Below, piece after piece: positions 1 through 12,360 of a DNA stretch of 64,000 bases. The notes under the pieces were generated by a model. It saw nothing but the letters and a program-made list of their open reading frames with translations, was not told where the DNA came from and searched no databases. Position 1 is the first letter of the stretch. Each line of letters starts with the position of its first letter. The stretch is taken from the NCBI RefSeq assembly GCF_000143415.4, contig NW_003314356.1, forward strand, positions 74,607 through 138,606, in the 5' to 3' direction. This stretch comes from Selaginella moellendorffii. Its lineage: Eukaryota > Streptophyta > Lycopodiopsida > Selaginellales > Selaginellaceae. The position numbers were made by a program, and so were the translations under genes.

Positions 1-1545
1 AAATACCTTTATCATCAATCGAGTAAATATGGTTGGTCAAACTAAATGGCATAATTGTAAACTCAAAATGCCCAAAGCTCATGTTAAATGCTGTCTTGGA
101 GATAGATGCATCATCCATTACAATCTAATGATATCCACTTCTCAGATCAATCTTGGTAAACACCCGTGCTTCACCAAGTTTGTCTAAAATATCATCTACA
201 CATAGCATTGGCATTTTATCCTTCATTATCTTCTTGTTCAAGGCACAATAGTCAATACATATTTACATTGAACCATCCTTCTTCTTCACAAGCAAGACTG
301 GAGCACCAAACAGAGACTTACTTGGCTGAATAAATCCAAACTCAAGTAACTCCTTGATTTGTTGTTGAACTTCTTGCTCCTCTGTATAACTCAACTGAAA
401 TGGATGCCAGAAAATTGGCCGTGTCCCCAGCTCTAACGTAATCCCATGCTCCACATCCTTTAATGGAGGCAACCCATGAGGAAGTTCAAATGGAAAAATA
501 TTGGAAAACTTATCGAGTATATCCTGTGCTATTTCTTCTCCCCTACACGTGCCTTGGTCCCTCAAGTCACAAACAAATAGCAAGTAACTCGAAAGTGCTT
601 TTCTATTATGATAAGCCCATTTCAAAGATGTAACGGAGAGCATAACAACTAAAGGTTGAACTCCCACTTCAAACCACACATCTTTAATGCCACTATACTC
701 TAGCAAGATATGCTTAATACTCCACTTTATATTCGGATCTACCTTCACCAACTATGGCATCTCAAGAATGAGATCCTAGATATCCATGATATAAAAAGTC
801 TTCACAAGTATGGTTTTGCCAACCAAGACTTCCAACCCCTCGACACAAGCATCAAAATGTTAAGCAGAGGTAGCTGCACCTTCCACTATATATGGAAGAA
901 CTCCTTGTGTCATTATAGGCCATGCTCCTCAACAAACTTTGTCGAAACAAAGTTGTCATTGTTCCCACTATCCAGTAAAATTTGCATTAGACCGCCACAG
1001 AACATGCCCTCCAGCATTAAAGCTAATTCACGAGTGTCCTCGAGCTCCATCTTTTTCCACACATAGTTGAGTTGAAGAACAATGATTGAAAGCCTCTTCC
1101 TCGAACTGGAATGGTCGTTCTTGTCATCCTCATGCTACAAAGTTTGCAACTTTTTAGTATTTGATTTACCGTTAGTAGAAGATTGGCCATTCTTTTACCC
1201 TGCTGTTTGTTTTTCAACTATAGACAATCAGTCTTATAGTGTCCAAGTTTGCTGCAATGATGCAACCCTTCTTTGACCCCTTTGCATCCAAAGTAGTCAT
1301 CACAGATTTCAGCTTGTGATGCTTGTTTCCATCCTTGTGTCCATGACAATCATTATGATGATTCTTGATAGAAGGACTCCTTGAACGCTTGTGAGACTTG
1401 TACTTGTCATTGTCAAGTCGACGAGCCATATCAAAGAGCTCCTTCAAACTCTTTTTAGGCTGAGAATGACGCAAGTGTTGTTACATGCTCTCACTATGAA
1501 GGCTATCAATGAAGTAAAACTTGTTTTGATCTAGATCCTTCATTG
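1..1545 (-). pseudogene. Decayed Ty3/gypsy relic, family F (RT start, protease, gag 3' end)
   Basis: Read on the minus strand, this is a broken copy of the element at 47851-52310. The gag 3' end with a frame-broken CCHC knuckle lies near 1214-1545. A degraded protease region follows near 750-1060, the protease-RT spacer (VDPNIKWSIKHI) near 720-750, and the RT start (APVLLVKKKDG) near 263-310. RT continues off the window edge. Frameshifts and stops interrupt every segment. Its gag 3' end keeps CAG where the copy at 49081 has TAG, so it helps reconstruct the ancestral codon. It is cut at 1545 by the LTR of element E1. No function is expected. Confidence 0.85.
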
Positions 1546-2449
1546 TGTAAGGAACCAACTCCCTGAGGTGTTGTAGGCTAAAGGATCCCCGAAAGCATGA
1601 CCGAAATGACAAAGAGTTTATCAGATGGGACCGAGTCTGAGATCGAGTCCAAGACCGACTCTGAGACCGAGTTCGAGATAGAGTCCGGGATCAAGTCCAA
1701 GGCCGACTCGGAGACCGAGTTCGAGATAGAGTCCGGGATCAAGTCCGAGGCCAACTCGGAGACTGAGTTCGAAACAGAGTTTGAGATCCGAGATCGAGAC
1801 CAAGACCGAGTCTGAGGTGGAGTCTGAGGCCGAGTATGAGGTTGAGTCCGAAAGTGGGTTCGAGATCGAGGCTGAGATCGAGTCTGAGACTGAGTCTGAG
1901 ATCGAGTCTGAGACCAAGTCTAAAGTCGGGTCCCGGCTCATGTGGAGTGGTGCCCCACTTGAGTACCTTATGGCTCATTGGTCCTTGCCCTTCCTAGGGG
2001 CTTGGGCCTCCCCTTTGAGATAGAAGTTGGGGGGTAGAGGTACCTATACTATGCCGTTAGGCCATGGTGTTTCGCCCCGGTGTCCCGAAGCAAGTGTTGC
2101 ACCCAAGGCTTGGGATTTAGAGGGTCCCATGATCAAGTCTTGTTGTACCAAGGGATGTTAGGAACTTAGAGGCTTGGTGTGCTTGGCTGCTTGTGCCTAC
2201 GGGGAGTGTAGCCAAACCTTAAGTCCAGTCTAACCTGGGGAGGGGGATTGGGAGAGATTTGGGAATCCATGGATGGATGGGTAACGCTTCATTGCTCGTG
2301 CAGTGAGTAGCTGAAACCAAGTAGGACCAAGTAGGAGATAGTACAATAGGCGAGAACTTTGGCGAGGGAACTTAGCAAAAACCAAAGCAATGTTGGTTGG
2401 ATAGATGAGGTAAGCTGGCAAATTGGAAGGGAAAAATTTGTGGCTTACA
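1546..2449 (+). repeat. 5' LTR of Ty3 element E1
   Basis: A 904-bp direct repeat unit running from TGTAAGGAACC to GGCTTACA, so the ends are the expected short inverted TGTAAG/CTTACA. It is followed after 3 bp by a primer-binding site. It matches the 39284-40418 LTR over most of its length. It is inserted in the family F relic after CATTG (1541-1545). No matching 3' LTR is found because E1 is truncated near 6073. Confidence 0.85.
1590..1930 (+). repeat. Hexamer-based GAGTCC/GAGACC array inside the E1 LTR
   Basis: About 340 bp made of degenerate 6-bp units such as GAGTCC, GAGACC and GAGTTC. Because the period is divisible by three, all frames stay open and give Glu/Ser/Thr-rich or Ser/Asp/Leu-rich translations on both strands. 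These are not genes. The same array type is in the E2 LTR and in the unrelated-length G LTR. Confidence 0.85.
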
Positions 2450-2452
2450 ATT

Positions 2453-2464
2453 TGGTATTAGAGC
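2453..2464 (+). other. Primer-binding site of E1 (initiator Met tRNA)
   Basis: TGGTATTAGAGC sits 3 bp after the LTR. It matches the common plant initiator-Met tRNA PBS TGGTATCAGAGC with one C-to-T change, so minus-strand DNA synthesis of this family is tRNA-primed. Confidence 0.8.
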
Positions 2465-2508
2465 CTTTTCCTCAGTTCTAGCAAAGGATAAAGGCGGATT
2501 GCTGGGAG

Positions 2509-3984
2509 ATAGCAAAGGCAGGGCGTAAACAAACCAAGGCGGAGACAGAACCTCCGCCAAAGCTAGAGCCTTTGATCGAACAAGAGGCTATGCATGAGGA
2601 ATTCTTTCATGATGAGGACTCCAATGAGGAAACTTCCAAACAACAGTTCGGTGGCGAGGTTCGGTCGTCCAAAACTTGATTGGACATTCTAAAAGGACAA
2701 TTGGCATAGACCAATGCCTTGCTAAAGACTCTCGTACGCAAGCTAAAGCGTGACAAGAAGCAGAAGAAAAGGCAAAAGACTATAGATGCTGGCAGTGCAA
2801 AAGGTGCAAACCCTTCGGCAAGGACTGAGGCAAAACCAAACAAGGTCGAACAGACCGAAGTAGAATCAGTCCCTCAAACAGTTCCCAAGTACAAACCAAA
2901 GCCCTCACCAGTCTTCAAAGGAGTGAACAACTATAAGGTGGTGGAGGATTGGTTTTACGATATGGAGGACTATTTCCAAGCGTTGTTGTTACCGAGCTCG
3001 GAAAAGGTCCCATGTGCAAAACCATACTTGGCAGATAATACTAAGTCTTGGTGGAGAACGACAAAGGCCAACGAAGGACCGGTGGCCACTTGGGAAATGA
3101 TGAAGGCGAGGATCCGTGCGACTTATGTTCCTCCGAATGCTACTCTACATCTAAGGGACGAGCTGAGTAGGCTGAAGCAGATCGGGACCATTCAAGAGTA
3201 TGTGAATGGGTTTATGGCAAAGAGGATATTTGTCATGGACATAGGGGATATGGATTCGTTCCATGCCTTCATATCAGGCTTGCAAACTTGGGCTCGCGGT
3301 GAAGTGATGCGTTGGAACTCGACCAACTATAAGGAAGTATTGGATGCAGCCATCAAGGTGCATTTCAATGATAACCTGCAAAAGGGGAACACGATGGGGT
3401 TGGGGTCCACATTTAGCAAATGGGCTAAACCAAGGGGAACATATAGCAAAGGTAAATTTAAGAAGAGTTTTTCTAAAAATGAGTCCTTGGGGTTCCGGAA
3501 AGGCAAATCCGGTGGCCAGCGAGCAAGTACGTGGGGGAGTCAAGCAAAAAGAGACAAACCCAAGGATAAAAAAGTCAAGTCAGTTAGCAGCGTGGGAAAC
3601 AATGTATGCTACAACTGTGGTGAAGCGGGACACTTTTCGAGGGAATGTCCTTACTCGAAGAAGGCCAGAGCCAATAAAGCCATTAAGTCGGGTGAAATCC
3701 AAACTGAGGTATTTGATCCAGTCCCTAGCTCAAAGTTACTCATTACACGAGCAACTTTGGTAAAGAGTCGTTTGCAACATCTACTAGCCCTTCGAGGGAA
3801 GTTCAGAGGTAGCTTTGTTAAGATCCTTATTGACACGGGTGCTTCGGATAGTTTTGTGGCTGCAGACATAGTCCAGCAAGCTGGACTAACAATGCAACGG
3901 CTGGGCAAACCAAGGACTATAGAGTTTGTTCAAAATAGCCAAAGCACTGATGAGGTATTTCGACAAGTGAAAGTCGAAGTATGA
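2509..3984 (+). pseudogene. E1 gag and protease region
   Basis: Retrotransposon Gag capsid region, then a CCHC zinc knuckle (CYNCGEAGHFSREC, about 3609-3650) and an aspartic protease site (LIDTGASDSF, about 3829-3858). Compared with E2, the start codon at 2509 is ATA instead of ATG, and a CGA near 2678 has become TGA. From 2719 the frame is open to a stop at 3984. The protease is followed by further in-frame stops before RT. A dead gag-pro. Confidence 0.85.
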
Positions 3985-5059
3985 ACATGGAAAGTAGACA
4001 TGGACTTCACCATGTTAGACATGGCGGGATTTGACGTGATCTTCGGGATGGATTGGTTCAATCGGACAAGGTAGAAACCTTGTGGTACTAGTGAATGCCC
4101 AAGGAAGAAGATCCAGGGTGGAGGCCCAAGATCTAAACATAGGGCAATGCAAGGCCAAAGATTCCTGCCTAAACCTGGTGTCCAGGAGAGGACAACTCAC
4201 TAAAGAAACCAAGGCAGCATTTTTGTGCTTACTCTCGGCGAAGAATGACAAAAAGGTGGGAATGAAAGAAGTACCTTTAGTGATCCAATGGGTGTTGGAC
4301 CAATTCTAGGATACCATGCCGGAGGAGCTACTGGCAGGGTTGCCCCCAACTTGACTGATAGAACATAAGATTGAGCTGGTCAAGGGTGCTGAGGAGGTGG
4401 TTCGTCCCCCCTATCGTTTGAACAAAAAAGAGATCGAGGAGCTCAAGTGCCAACTAGAGGAGTTGGTGGACAGAGGGTATGTTAGGTTGAGGAAGTTGCT
4501 GTATGGGGCACCGGTGTTATTTTTGAAAAAGAAAGATGGATCTATGCGCATGTGCATAGACTACCGGTTGCTCAACAAATATACAAAGAAGAACAAGTAC
4601 CCTTTGCCAAGGATTGAGGATTTGTTCGATATGTTGGGAAAAACAAAATACTTCTTGAGGATTGACCTAAGGTCAGGATACTACCACATCAGGGTAGCAG
4701 AGGAAGATGTCGAGAAGACAACCTGTCGAACAAGGTATGGGAGCTTTGAGTTTCTGGTGATGCCCTTTGGGCTATATAACGCGTCGGCAATGTTTTTGGC
4801 ATTGATGAACCACATCTTTGTACCCTATCTAGATCACTTTGTGGTCGTCCATATTGACGACATCCTGATCTATAGCGAAACACTAGAGGAGCATGCCAAA
4901 CACTTGAGGACGGTGTTTGAGAAACTAAGGGAACACCAGCTATATGCTAAAAAGAGCAAATGTGACTTTGCTCAAGAAGAGGTAAAGTTTCTCGGGCATG
5001 TGGTGGGCAAGGATGGGCTCAAGGTGAACCCTAAGAAGGTCCAAGCAATCCAGGATTGA
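3985..5059 (+). pseudogene. E1 protease tail, linker and reverse transcriptase
   Basis: The linker to 4396 holds several stops in the expected frame. RT is open from about 4397 to 5059 and shows the Ty3 RT order: [18 protein letters not shown], then the finger/palm region [11 protein letters not shown], and the catalytic motif with [10 protein letters not shown] (YxDD position occupied by HIDD). A stop at 5057-5059 separates it from RNase H. Confidence 0.85.
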
Positions 5060-5527
5060 GAGCGACTATCAAATGTACACGAGTTAAGGGCATTCTTGGG
5101 GCTATACAACTACTACCGAAAGTTTATCAGACACTATTCGAAAGTAGCCCTGCCCTTAACGGACCAAACAGGAAAAGAGAAGGTATGGACAGCGAAATGC
5201 AAGGCGGTATTTGTCCACCTCAAAGGGAAGTTGAGGAAGGCTCTTGTGTTGGCGTTACCAGACTTTGGTAAAGACTCTAAGGTAGAAACGGATGCTTCAG
5301 ACTTTGCGTTGGGTGCAGTTTTGAAGCAAGACAACCATCCAGTAGCGTTCTTCTCGAAGAAGTTAGACAAGGCTCAACGAAAGTGGCCTGCCCACGAGAA
5401 GGAATTATTTGCGGTGGTTAAGGCACTCAAGGAGTGGCAACACTACCTTGGGAGACACCTCAAGGTTTACACGAACAATGTGGCAACGAAACACTTCTTG
5501 TCACAGCCCGACCTGAGAGGGAAATAA
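5060..5527 (+). pseudogene. E1 RT connection and RNase H
   Basis: Continues the pol frame after a stop. FLGLYNYYRKFIRHYS is the typical RT tail. The RNase H core is TDASDFALGAVLKQ with the downstream HEKELFAVVKALKEW motif. The ORF closes at 5527 with a TAA where related elements continue into the tether and integrase. Confidence 0.8.
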
Positions 5528-6076
5528 GGTCGGTGGGCTAATGCTTTGGCCGAGTTTGATTGTGAGATTCTGTACAAGCCTGGGAAGAGCAACATTGTGG
5601 CAGATGCATTAAGTCGAAAAGTGAACTTGAAGTTGGCGATATCCAACGTGACAGCAACCTTTTGGGATGATGTGTGGACAGCATATGAGAACGATGGTCT
5701 AGCATAAGAAGTGTTGCTGAGGAATCTGGAGGCACGGGAAGCTCACCAGAGAGGTGAGCTGCTAACAGAAGAGAAAATGGGCTATGCAGAATGCAATGGA
5801 CTCATCTATTACAAATAAACGAGAGTGTATGTTCCAGAAGGGGAACTAAGGAAGGTAGCCTTAGAAGAGTGTTATGACGGACCTCTTGCGGGACACGGTG
5901 GAGTGCCCAAGACGATGGGCTTACTCAAGAGGAAGTACCACTGGCCAAATATGGCTAAGGACATCCAAGACTATGTAAAGACATGCCCAACATGTCAGCA
6001 GGTCAAAGCTGTGACTAAGGCTAGTGGGGGCTTATTACAAAGCATCCCAATTCCAGATTCCAAATTTTTAACCTGA
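5528..6076 (+). pseudogene. E1 integrase N-terminus, truncated
   Basis: After more stops, a short open stretch (5825-6076) carries the integrase HHCC zinc-binding domain: GHGGVPKTMGLLKRKYHWPNM followed by CPTCQQ. Homology ends abruptly near 6073. The catalytic core and 3' LTR are missing, so E1 is a 3'-truncated element. Confidence 0.8.
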
Positions 6077-7556
6077 ATTTCTTTTCATGAGAACTTCATT
6101 TAGACCAATTTTTTTAATATTTTAAATTCTTAGTTGTATAAAATTTCTTCCATGTTTTTCCTTCTCAAGTATTTTGTCTCTTCATCATTTAAATTCCATA
6201 GTAGTTATCTTTTATATTATAAGGTACAAAATGTCTTACACACTGTTGATTTATTGGTAAAGTATGTTCTATAGTATTGGTGTATTAATACTTTTTATTT
6301 TATAAAACAGGTAAACAAAATATTTTTAAAACTATTATTTTTTATATTTCCCTGTGGAGTTGTATTTTTCCCATAAATGTGACATATAATTTTGCTCTAT
6401 TTAGAAACCATTAACTTTTATTCTTTTAAATACTTAATTTACCATTTTGAACTAACAAGATATTTTCCTTATGTTCTGATAGGGATTGAGATAATACATA
6501 TACAGAAAAAGAGCAAGATCAAAAGACTTATGTAAACCATATGGTTTAACTATAGAAAATAAATCATTGTGTAAATATTGAGGCAAAAGATAAAACTCAT
6601 ATAAAGCTGCTGATAAGTAAGGTTATGAGCAAGAAGACTAATTCAAAACATAAAAGATAGCTAATTTTTTATATATTATTAAGAAATGGATTTGATATTT
6701 GATTGTGTATGAGATATCTTATACCATATTAGATACCGTGTCATATATGAGACATGAATTCATATTTTTATCATGAAGCTTTAATACAGATTTGTCTTAA
6801 TACAAATATTATATCTCTAATGTAATTATTATATTTGGATGAAGATAAAAGAGAATATTATTTTGATTTAGAATCTAGAATATAAACCATTCTCCACTGT
6901 TGGCTTATGAAGTTTAATATAAATGTGGTAGCAAGCTAGATAGATTTATTTATGTATGTTTTAAAATGTAAAACTAGACATATAATAGAAATTCTATTAT
7001 TCTTTCTTAAACTATGAATGTTAGAGGCATCATTATAGTTCAGATAAAAAGAATTTAACTCAGTATGCAACTAAAATTATAGTTTCTCCAAACTAAGCTA
7101 TTATTTTTTGGTAGTGTATGATTCTTTGGTTTTGTGAAAACTCAATTGCTTTTCAAGCATGTGCACCTTTTTATAAAGGCAATAAGACATCAAATTCAAA
7201 TTTAATGATGATAAAAAATGATCTTATCTTCCCCAACACTTGCATTATTATCTATTTCCACTATTGTGCATTTCTCTAGAGATGAATAGTAGAAAATTTT
7301 AGATAAATCTAGCTTCATATACAATCAAAATTTCTAAAATTGTAAAATTAGAAAAAGAAAATTTATTTATCTTGGATATGCTATATCTCCTAGAGATAAA
7401 ATATATCAAGCTCTAAAATCAAGCTTTGGATATGAAAGCTTCTCTAGCAAGAGTCTCAGAATATAATTGAAAGGAGGAATAATGCATGTTAATTGTCATT
7501 TCTATTGTCACTTGAATATTCACAACAACAAAACTATAACTTGAAATTTTGTACTA
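6077..7556. other. AT-rich stretch without recognisable genes
   Basis: About 1.5 kb, very AT-rich, no sizeable ORF and no recognised domain on either strand. The part at 7330-7400 (TTAGAAAAAG, then GGATATGCTATATCTCC) resembles 31385-31425 beyond the far end of element A1, hinting at an old repeat into which A1 jumped. Confidence 0.5.
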
Positions 7557-7728
7557 TGAAGGCCAAGTGTATGGTTACAATGCTGTATACTAATATTAGC
7601 GTAGTGGGATTTTGGTAGCCATCAGATTGGTTTCAATCCAAACCACTCGTTCCTATATGTAAGTTAGGGTTTTTGGGCTAATGGATATGCATATTTTTAT
7701 ATTCCCTTTCCATATTCCATGCACTCAC
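7557..7728 (+). repeat. 5' LTR of Ty3 element A1
   Basis: About 172 bp, nearly identical in structure to the paired 174-bp LTRs of A2 (35955-36128 and 41995-42168). It starts TGAAGGCC, against TGTGAGGGCC in A2, and ends GCACTCAC. A TATA-like element precedes a conserved AGGGTTTTTGGGCTAA block. Confidence 0.8.
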
Positions 7729-7963
7729 TTTGGTGGAGATGAGGGGCACCTTTGATTGTCCCTAGGGAGTGCTTGGATTTGGGATTTTGGTTTAGATCTA
7801 GCTTTTGCATCGTCTAAATCTAGCTTTTTCCATTTCCTTTCTTTTGTTCTTTCCTTTCAGGATTTCGGTTTAGATCTAGCTTTTTGCATTGTCTAGATCT
7901 ACCATTTCCTTCCAGTTTTTTGTCATTTCTCTTCTTTTGCTCTTTCTTTTTTGTTCATCTTCA
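7729..7963 (+). other. A1 leader (5' untranslated region)
   Basis: Lies between the LTR and the gag ATG at 7964. It contains a duplicated segment of about 75 bp built around GGTTTAGATCTAGCTTTTTGC, present in the same form in A2 (36129-36362). The sequence just after the LTR (TTTGGTGGAGATGAGGGG) is the place for the primer site, but I do not recognise the primer tRNA. Confidence 0.6.
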
Positions 7964-8930
7964 TGGCAGATCAGCAATCTCCTCCTTTGACTTCAGAGTA
8001 GTAGTTGGTTCAATTGCTTGATGCTATGTGCTTGCAATTGACCAACCAAACTCAATTGATGGCGGCATTCACAGCACGTGGTCCAACTTCTCCTGCTCTT
8101 GGTGCCAATCCTCATGTTTGGCTGGAGTTCTTTCGTGGGAATCTTGGGGATGATGTGTACCATTGGTTCGATTACTTCACGGTGATTGCCACATATCATT
8201 CTTGGGATGATGCTCGACGTTTGCGTGAGTTCCCCACATGTCTCCAAGGGACGACGTTGTAGTGGTACAATGGATTGAGCGTAGCCACTTATGGGGATTG
8301 GAGTGTTCTTCCGGACGTCTTCAAATGCGCGTTCGGACATGCTGACGATTGTGATGATGCCTTCCAACAATTGCATCATCTTCGCCAAGGGCCATTTGAG
8401 TCGGTGATGCAATTTGGCATTCGTTTCCGAAGTCTTCTGCTTCGTGTGGAGCCCAATATGTCAGAGCGGATCAAGCTAGGAATGTTGTGGCCAGCACTTC
8501 ATCAAGATCTTGTCGGACTTGTGCATGCACTTGCTCCTACCACCCTTGACGATGCTCTTCGCTTGGCACAACGTTATAAGACGTCGCCTCTTCCACTTCT
8601 CGTGCACGTCCTTCAGCTCCACTTTCTATGAGTGATGGTCCTATTCCAATGGAGGTTGATGCTGCTGCTACTCGAGTCCAAGGACAAGGGCAAGGACGTG
8701 GTTGTGGCCATGATGTTTGTTGCTAGGTGTGTGATGAAGTTGGTCATACTTATTAGCGTTGTCGGTGCTTTCCAGATTGGCGACCTCCATTTCCTGGGTG
8801 GAGACCTTGGCGTTAGCAATGTCCTGTTGGTGCTACTGTGGTGGAAGGTTTGGACACCGAGGTGCATTCGGGAAACAAGGAGTCGCACGAGTAACGGAGG
8901 GACCTTGCGCGAATAAGTTAGTGACCCCTC
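7964..8930 (+). pseudogene. A1 gag
   Basis: Starts ATGGCAGATCAGCAATC, as in A2. A stop (TAG) occurs soon after the start, another (TAG) at about 8260 where A2 reads CAG, and the frame is lost around the zinc knuckle region near 8700-8800. Recognisable Gag words include FFRGNLGDDVYHWF and LGMLWPAL. A decayed capsid gene. Confidence 0.8.
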
Positions 8931-10715
8931 CATCTTTCTTTCGGGAGTATCATCAAGGGGTTCACTCAGCACCGGTTCATCCAGTGTTTACTTTCCAAGC
9001 TCATTTCTATAACAAGAGGTCTCCTATTATTCTCTTCGTGTTGGTTGATACAGGTTTGAGTTTATCTTCTATTGCTCGACCTGTTGCCACACGTTGTCGT
9101 CTACATTTGCATCATGCGGCGGATCCAGTTTTCATTCTTTATGGCAACGGCCGTACACATGCATGTGCACGAGATGAGGCAGACCTGGTTGTGCGTGTGG
9201 GCGATCTCGAGCTTGAGTTGCAGTCATTGCGGGTGGTGCCGAGTCAAGCTTTTGACCTCATTCTTGGTATGGATTGGTTGCAGTGCAATCATGCCAAGTG
9301 TGACTTTGAGGCTTCTCCCCCTTGTCTCATACTTCTTTATATTTCATCCATTCCTTTCACTTCCATACCTCTTCGTCCCTCTACTTCTACCTCTACTTCC
9401 ATTACTTTTGTTCCTCCTCTATTTCCTCCTATGTTTTTATCTTGTTCTACTCTTCCCTTTTCCAATCCTTCCAATGATCTTTGTGTTGCAGCTATTGACC
9501 GGCTCATGAAGGAGTATTCTGATCTCTTTGAATTTGACCTATCATCTGGGGCCAAGATTGTCACATGTCATCCGATTCCAACCGGGGATGCTCATCCAAT
9601 CAAGATTCTTGTTCGTCATCAGTCACCCAAGGAGATCAAGATTTTATGTGCAAGCGTCAAGGAGATGTTGGAGAAGGGTGTTATTCAGAAGTCGCGGAGT
9701 CCTTGGGCATGTGAACCTCATCTTGTGACAAAGCCTGATAGGAGTATTCGTTTCTGCATTGACTATCGTCCATTAAATGAAGTGACAATCCTGGATGTGT
9801 ACCCTCTTCCTCACACTGCTAATCTCTTGGATTGTCTGGGGCGAAATCGTTGGTTCACCAAGCTAGATTTTGCTTCTGGGTACTGGCAAGTACCGATAGT
9901 TGAAGAAGATATTCCTAAGACTGCTTTTCGTACACCGTTTGGTTTGTACGAGTTTTTGGTGATGCTGTTTGGTTTGAACAATGCTCCAGCAATTTTCCAG
10001 CGGATGATGGACGAGGTTCTTTGTGATATGCCAGAGGTCACTACTGACTTTATTGATGATGTCTTGATTCACTCGGAGGGGATGTGGGAGGAGCATATTC
10101 GTGATGTGTGTAAAGTGTTGGATCGGCTACGGGATGTTGGTTTAAAGCTGAAGCGGTTGAAGTGTGTGTTTGGGTCCAAGGATACAACTTATCTTGGGTA
10201 CCGTATTTCTCGTGAGGGTTTGCAAGTTGATCCTAACAAACTTGTAGCCATTCTAAAGTTCCCTACTCCAAAGTGTGTGAATGATGTGCAGCGCTTCCTG
10301 GGCAATGTTTGGTATCTCGGTCGTTTTGTGGATCATCTTTCTGATCGCACTGCACCATTGCGAGCATTGCTGAAGTCATCAACGTCATCTTTCATCTGGT
10401 CTTTAGATTGTGAGCGAGCATTTGTGGATCTCAAAGAGCTATTGACGACTCCTCCGGTTTTGGCATATCTTGACTATACTCAACCTTTTATTTTGCACAT
10501 AGATGCTTCTAATATTGGTCTTAGAGGTGTATTAATGCAAGAAAGCCCCAGTGTGCTTGGTTAGTGTCATCCCATTACATATATAAGCCATACGTTACAA
10601 CCAGTAGAGGTGAACTACTCCACGACAGAGAAGGAGTGTTTAGCGGCAGTTTGGGGTTTCGAGAAACTTCATGCATATCTACATAGTTCTCGGACGTTAC
10701 TTGAAGGTGACCATG
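8931..10715 (+). pseudogene. A1 protease, reverse transcriptase and RNase H start (5' part)
   Basis: A long open pol segment runs to about 10562. It holds an aspartic protease (VDTGLSLSSIA), a Ser/Thr/Pro-rich spacer, RT with KPDRSIRFCIDYRPLNE, LDFASGYWQVPI and FIDDVLIHSE, then the RT tail and the RNase H start (LHIDASNIGLRGVLMQE). A stop at 10562-10564 and frame loss follow. Element B cuts the gene at 10715, inside RNase H. The rest resumes at 29585. Confidence 0.88.
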
Positions 10716-10720
10716 TTGCC
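10716..10720. other. Target-site duplication TTGCC, left side of element B
   Basis: TTGCC at 10716-10720 is repeated exactly at 29580-29584, abutting both ends of element B. Removing B and one copy rejoins the A1 sequence to match uninterrupted A2 around 39090. Confidence 0.92.
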
Positions 10721-11125
10721 TGTCAAGACCCCCAACAAGATCAAGACTGGAAAATGCTAAAGACAAAGAGAAAAAGCTAGTGAAAACAAAGAAGAGGCCT
10801 TAGACTGGTGTTGATTCAGATTGTGGAGAAATGGAACAAGGCTAACCTATATATACTATAGGTTGATGAAGCTCCACCACTCTTGGATCGAGGACGGCCT
10901 AAATATAGCTGAGGTCGAGGAGGCGCCACATCAATATCAGGAATGTGGCTCGAGACTCAGGAATCGGGAAGTGTCTTGAGAGTCAGGAATAGGGAAGTGT
11001 CTCGAGAGTCAGGAATGTCTTGAGAGTCAGGAATAGGGAAGTGTCTCGAGAGTCAGGAATGTGGTCTGCAGGTCAGAAATCCGGTGAGAGTCAGGAATAT
11101 GGCAAGAATTGGGGGATTCCTGACA
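10721..11125 (-). repeat. 3' LTR of element B
   Basis: 405 bp, TG...CA ends. Compared with 29175-29579 I count five single-base differences, four of them transitions. It contains short internal repeats built on GAGAGTCAGGAAT and GGGAAGTGTC at about 10970-11100. Confidence 0.93.
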
Positions 11126-11136
11126 ACACCCCCTCC

Positions 11137-12330
11137 TCAAGAACGAGTGGAACGAGAATGTGAATGAGAACGACGAGGAGGATGAGATGAGCGGCGAGGG
11201 ATGGGAGATGGAGAAAAAGAATGAGGACTGGGACGACTAGGATAGCGGCGGTGGAAGTCCTGAACAAGGTCAGGAGAATGAATCAGGTTGTCCGCAGGTT
11301 CCCAAGTGCGTTCTTCAGGCCCATAACCCTTCCAGTCAACCAGATAGTAGAGTTTAGACCGTGAAATCTTGGAATCAAGGATGTCCTGAACCTCGTACTC
11401 AGACCCATCCTCGAGCTGCACTGGTGGAGGTGGAGGAATGACCCGATTGGGAATAGGACTGGGAATATAAGGCTCAAGGAGAGAGGAATGAAAAACAGGG
11501 TGAATTTGATATGAGGAGGGAAGTGCAAGGCGATAAGTGACAAGATTAATGATGGCAGTGATAGGGAAAGGACCGAGGCGTTTGAAATCAAGTTTTGGAC
11601 AGGGCCTGGTGGTGGAGATATTTCGCCTGAGGAGCCAAACTTTATCCCCAATATTGTAAGGGGGACAATCCTGACGATGGACATTGGCAAATGTTTTGTG
11701 AGATTCCTGAGCACGATGGAGGTAGAAGGAGATGGAGTTGTGGATTTTTTGGAGGTTGGAGACAAATGCCTCAGAGCGGGGATTTGAATGAGAGGATTTG
11801 GATGGAGAAGGAAGTGAGAGATTGAATCGGGGATTTCGGCCAGAGTTTGCAAAGAATGGGGAAATTTGAAGAGAGGAGTGAATAGAGTTGTTATAGGAGA
11901 ACTCAGCAAGGGGAAGGATATCGAACCAATTATCCTGATGATAGTTGATGAAACACCTCAAGAATTGTTCCAACGTCTGAATTGTTCGCTCAGACTGCCC
12001 ATCAGTTTGAGGATGATACGCCGAAGAGAGGTTGGCCTTCACTCCAAGCAGCTGCAAAAACCGTTGCCAGAAATGAGAGATGAACTGAGGCCCCCGATCC
12101 GAAACCACATCTGTAGGAATCCCATGAAGTCGGAAAATTTCCCTGAATACCAGTTTTGCCATGTCCTCGCCCGAAAACTCCTTGGTACATGGCAAGAAGT
12201 GTGCCATCTTTGTGAAGCGATCCACCACGACTAAAATGCTGTTGAAGCCTCCAGAACTCGGAAGATCACTCAAGAAATCCATGGAGATGGATTCCCAAGG
12301 ACCTGAAGGGACCGGAAGGGAACGAAGCAA
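11137..12330 (-). pseudogene. B integrase core and chromodomain
   Basis: Integrase catalytic core with the DDE acidic residues in ISMDFLSDLP, VVSDRGPQF and HPQTDGQSER. It is followed by the GPY/F-like region (KRLGPFPI), then a C-terminal chromodomain (YEVQDILDSK... YLVDWKGYGPEERTWEP). The tail is Ser/Arg/Pro-rich. The chromodomain places B among chromoviruses, in which it directs integration to marked chromatin. It is separated from upstream pol only by a TGA (about 12349-12351) in the same frame, probably a former CGA. About 398 codons are open. Confidence 0.92.
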
Positions 12331-12360
12331 ACCTGAAGGAAGGTGGTGAGGTACCTTATT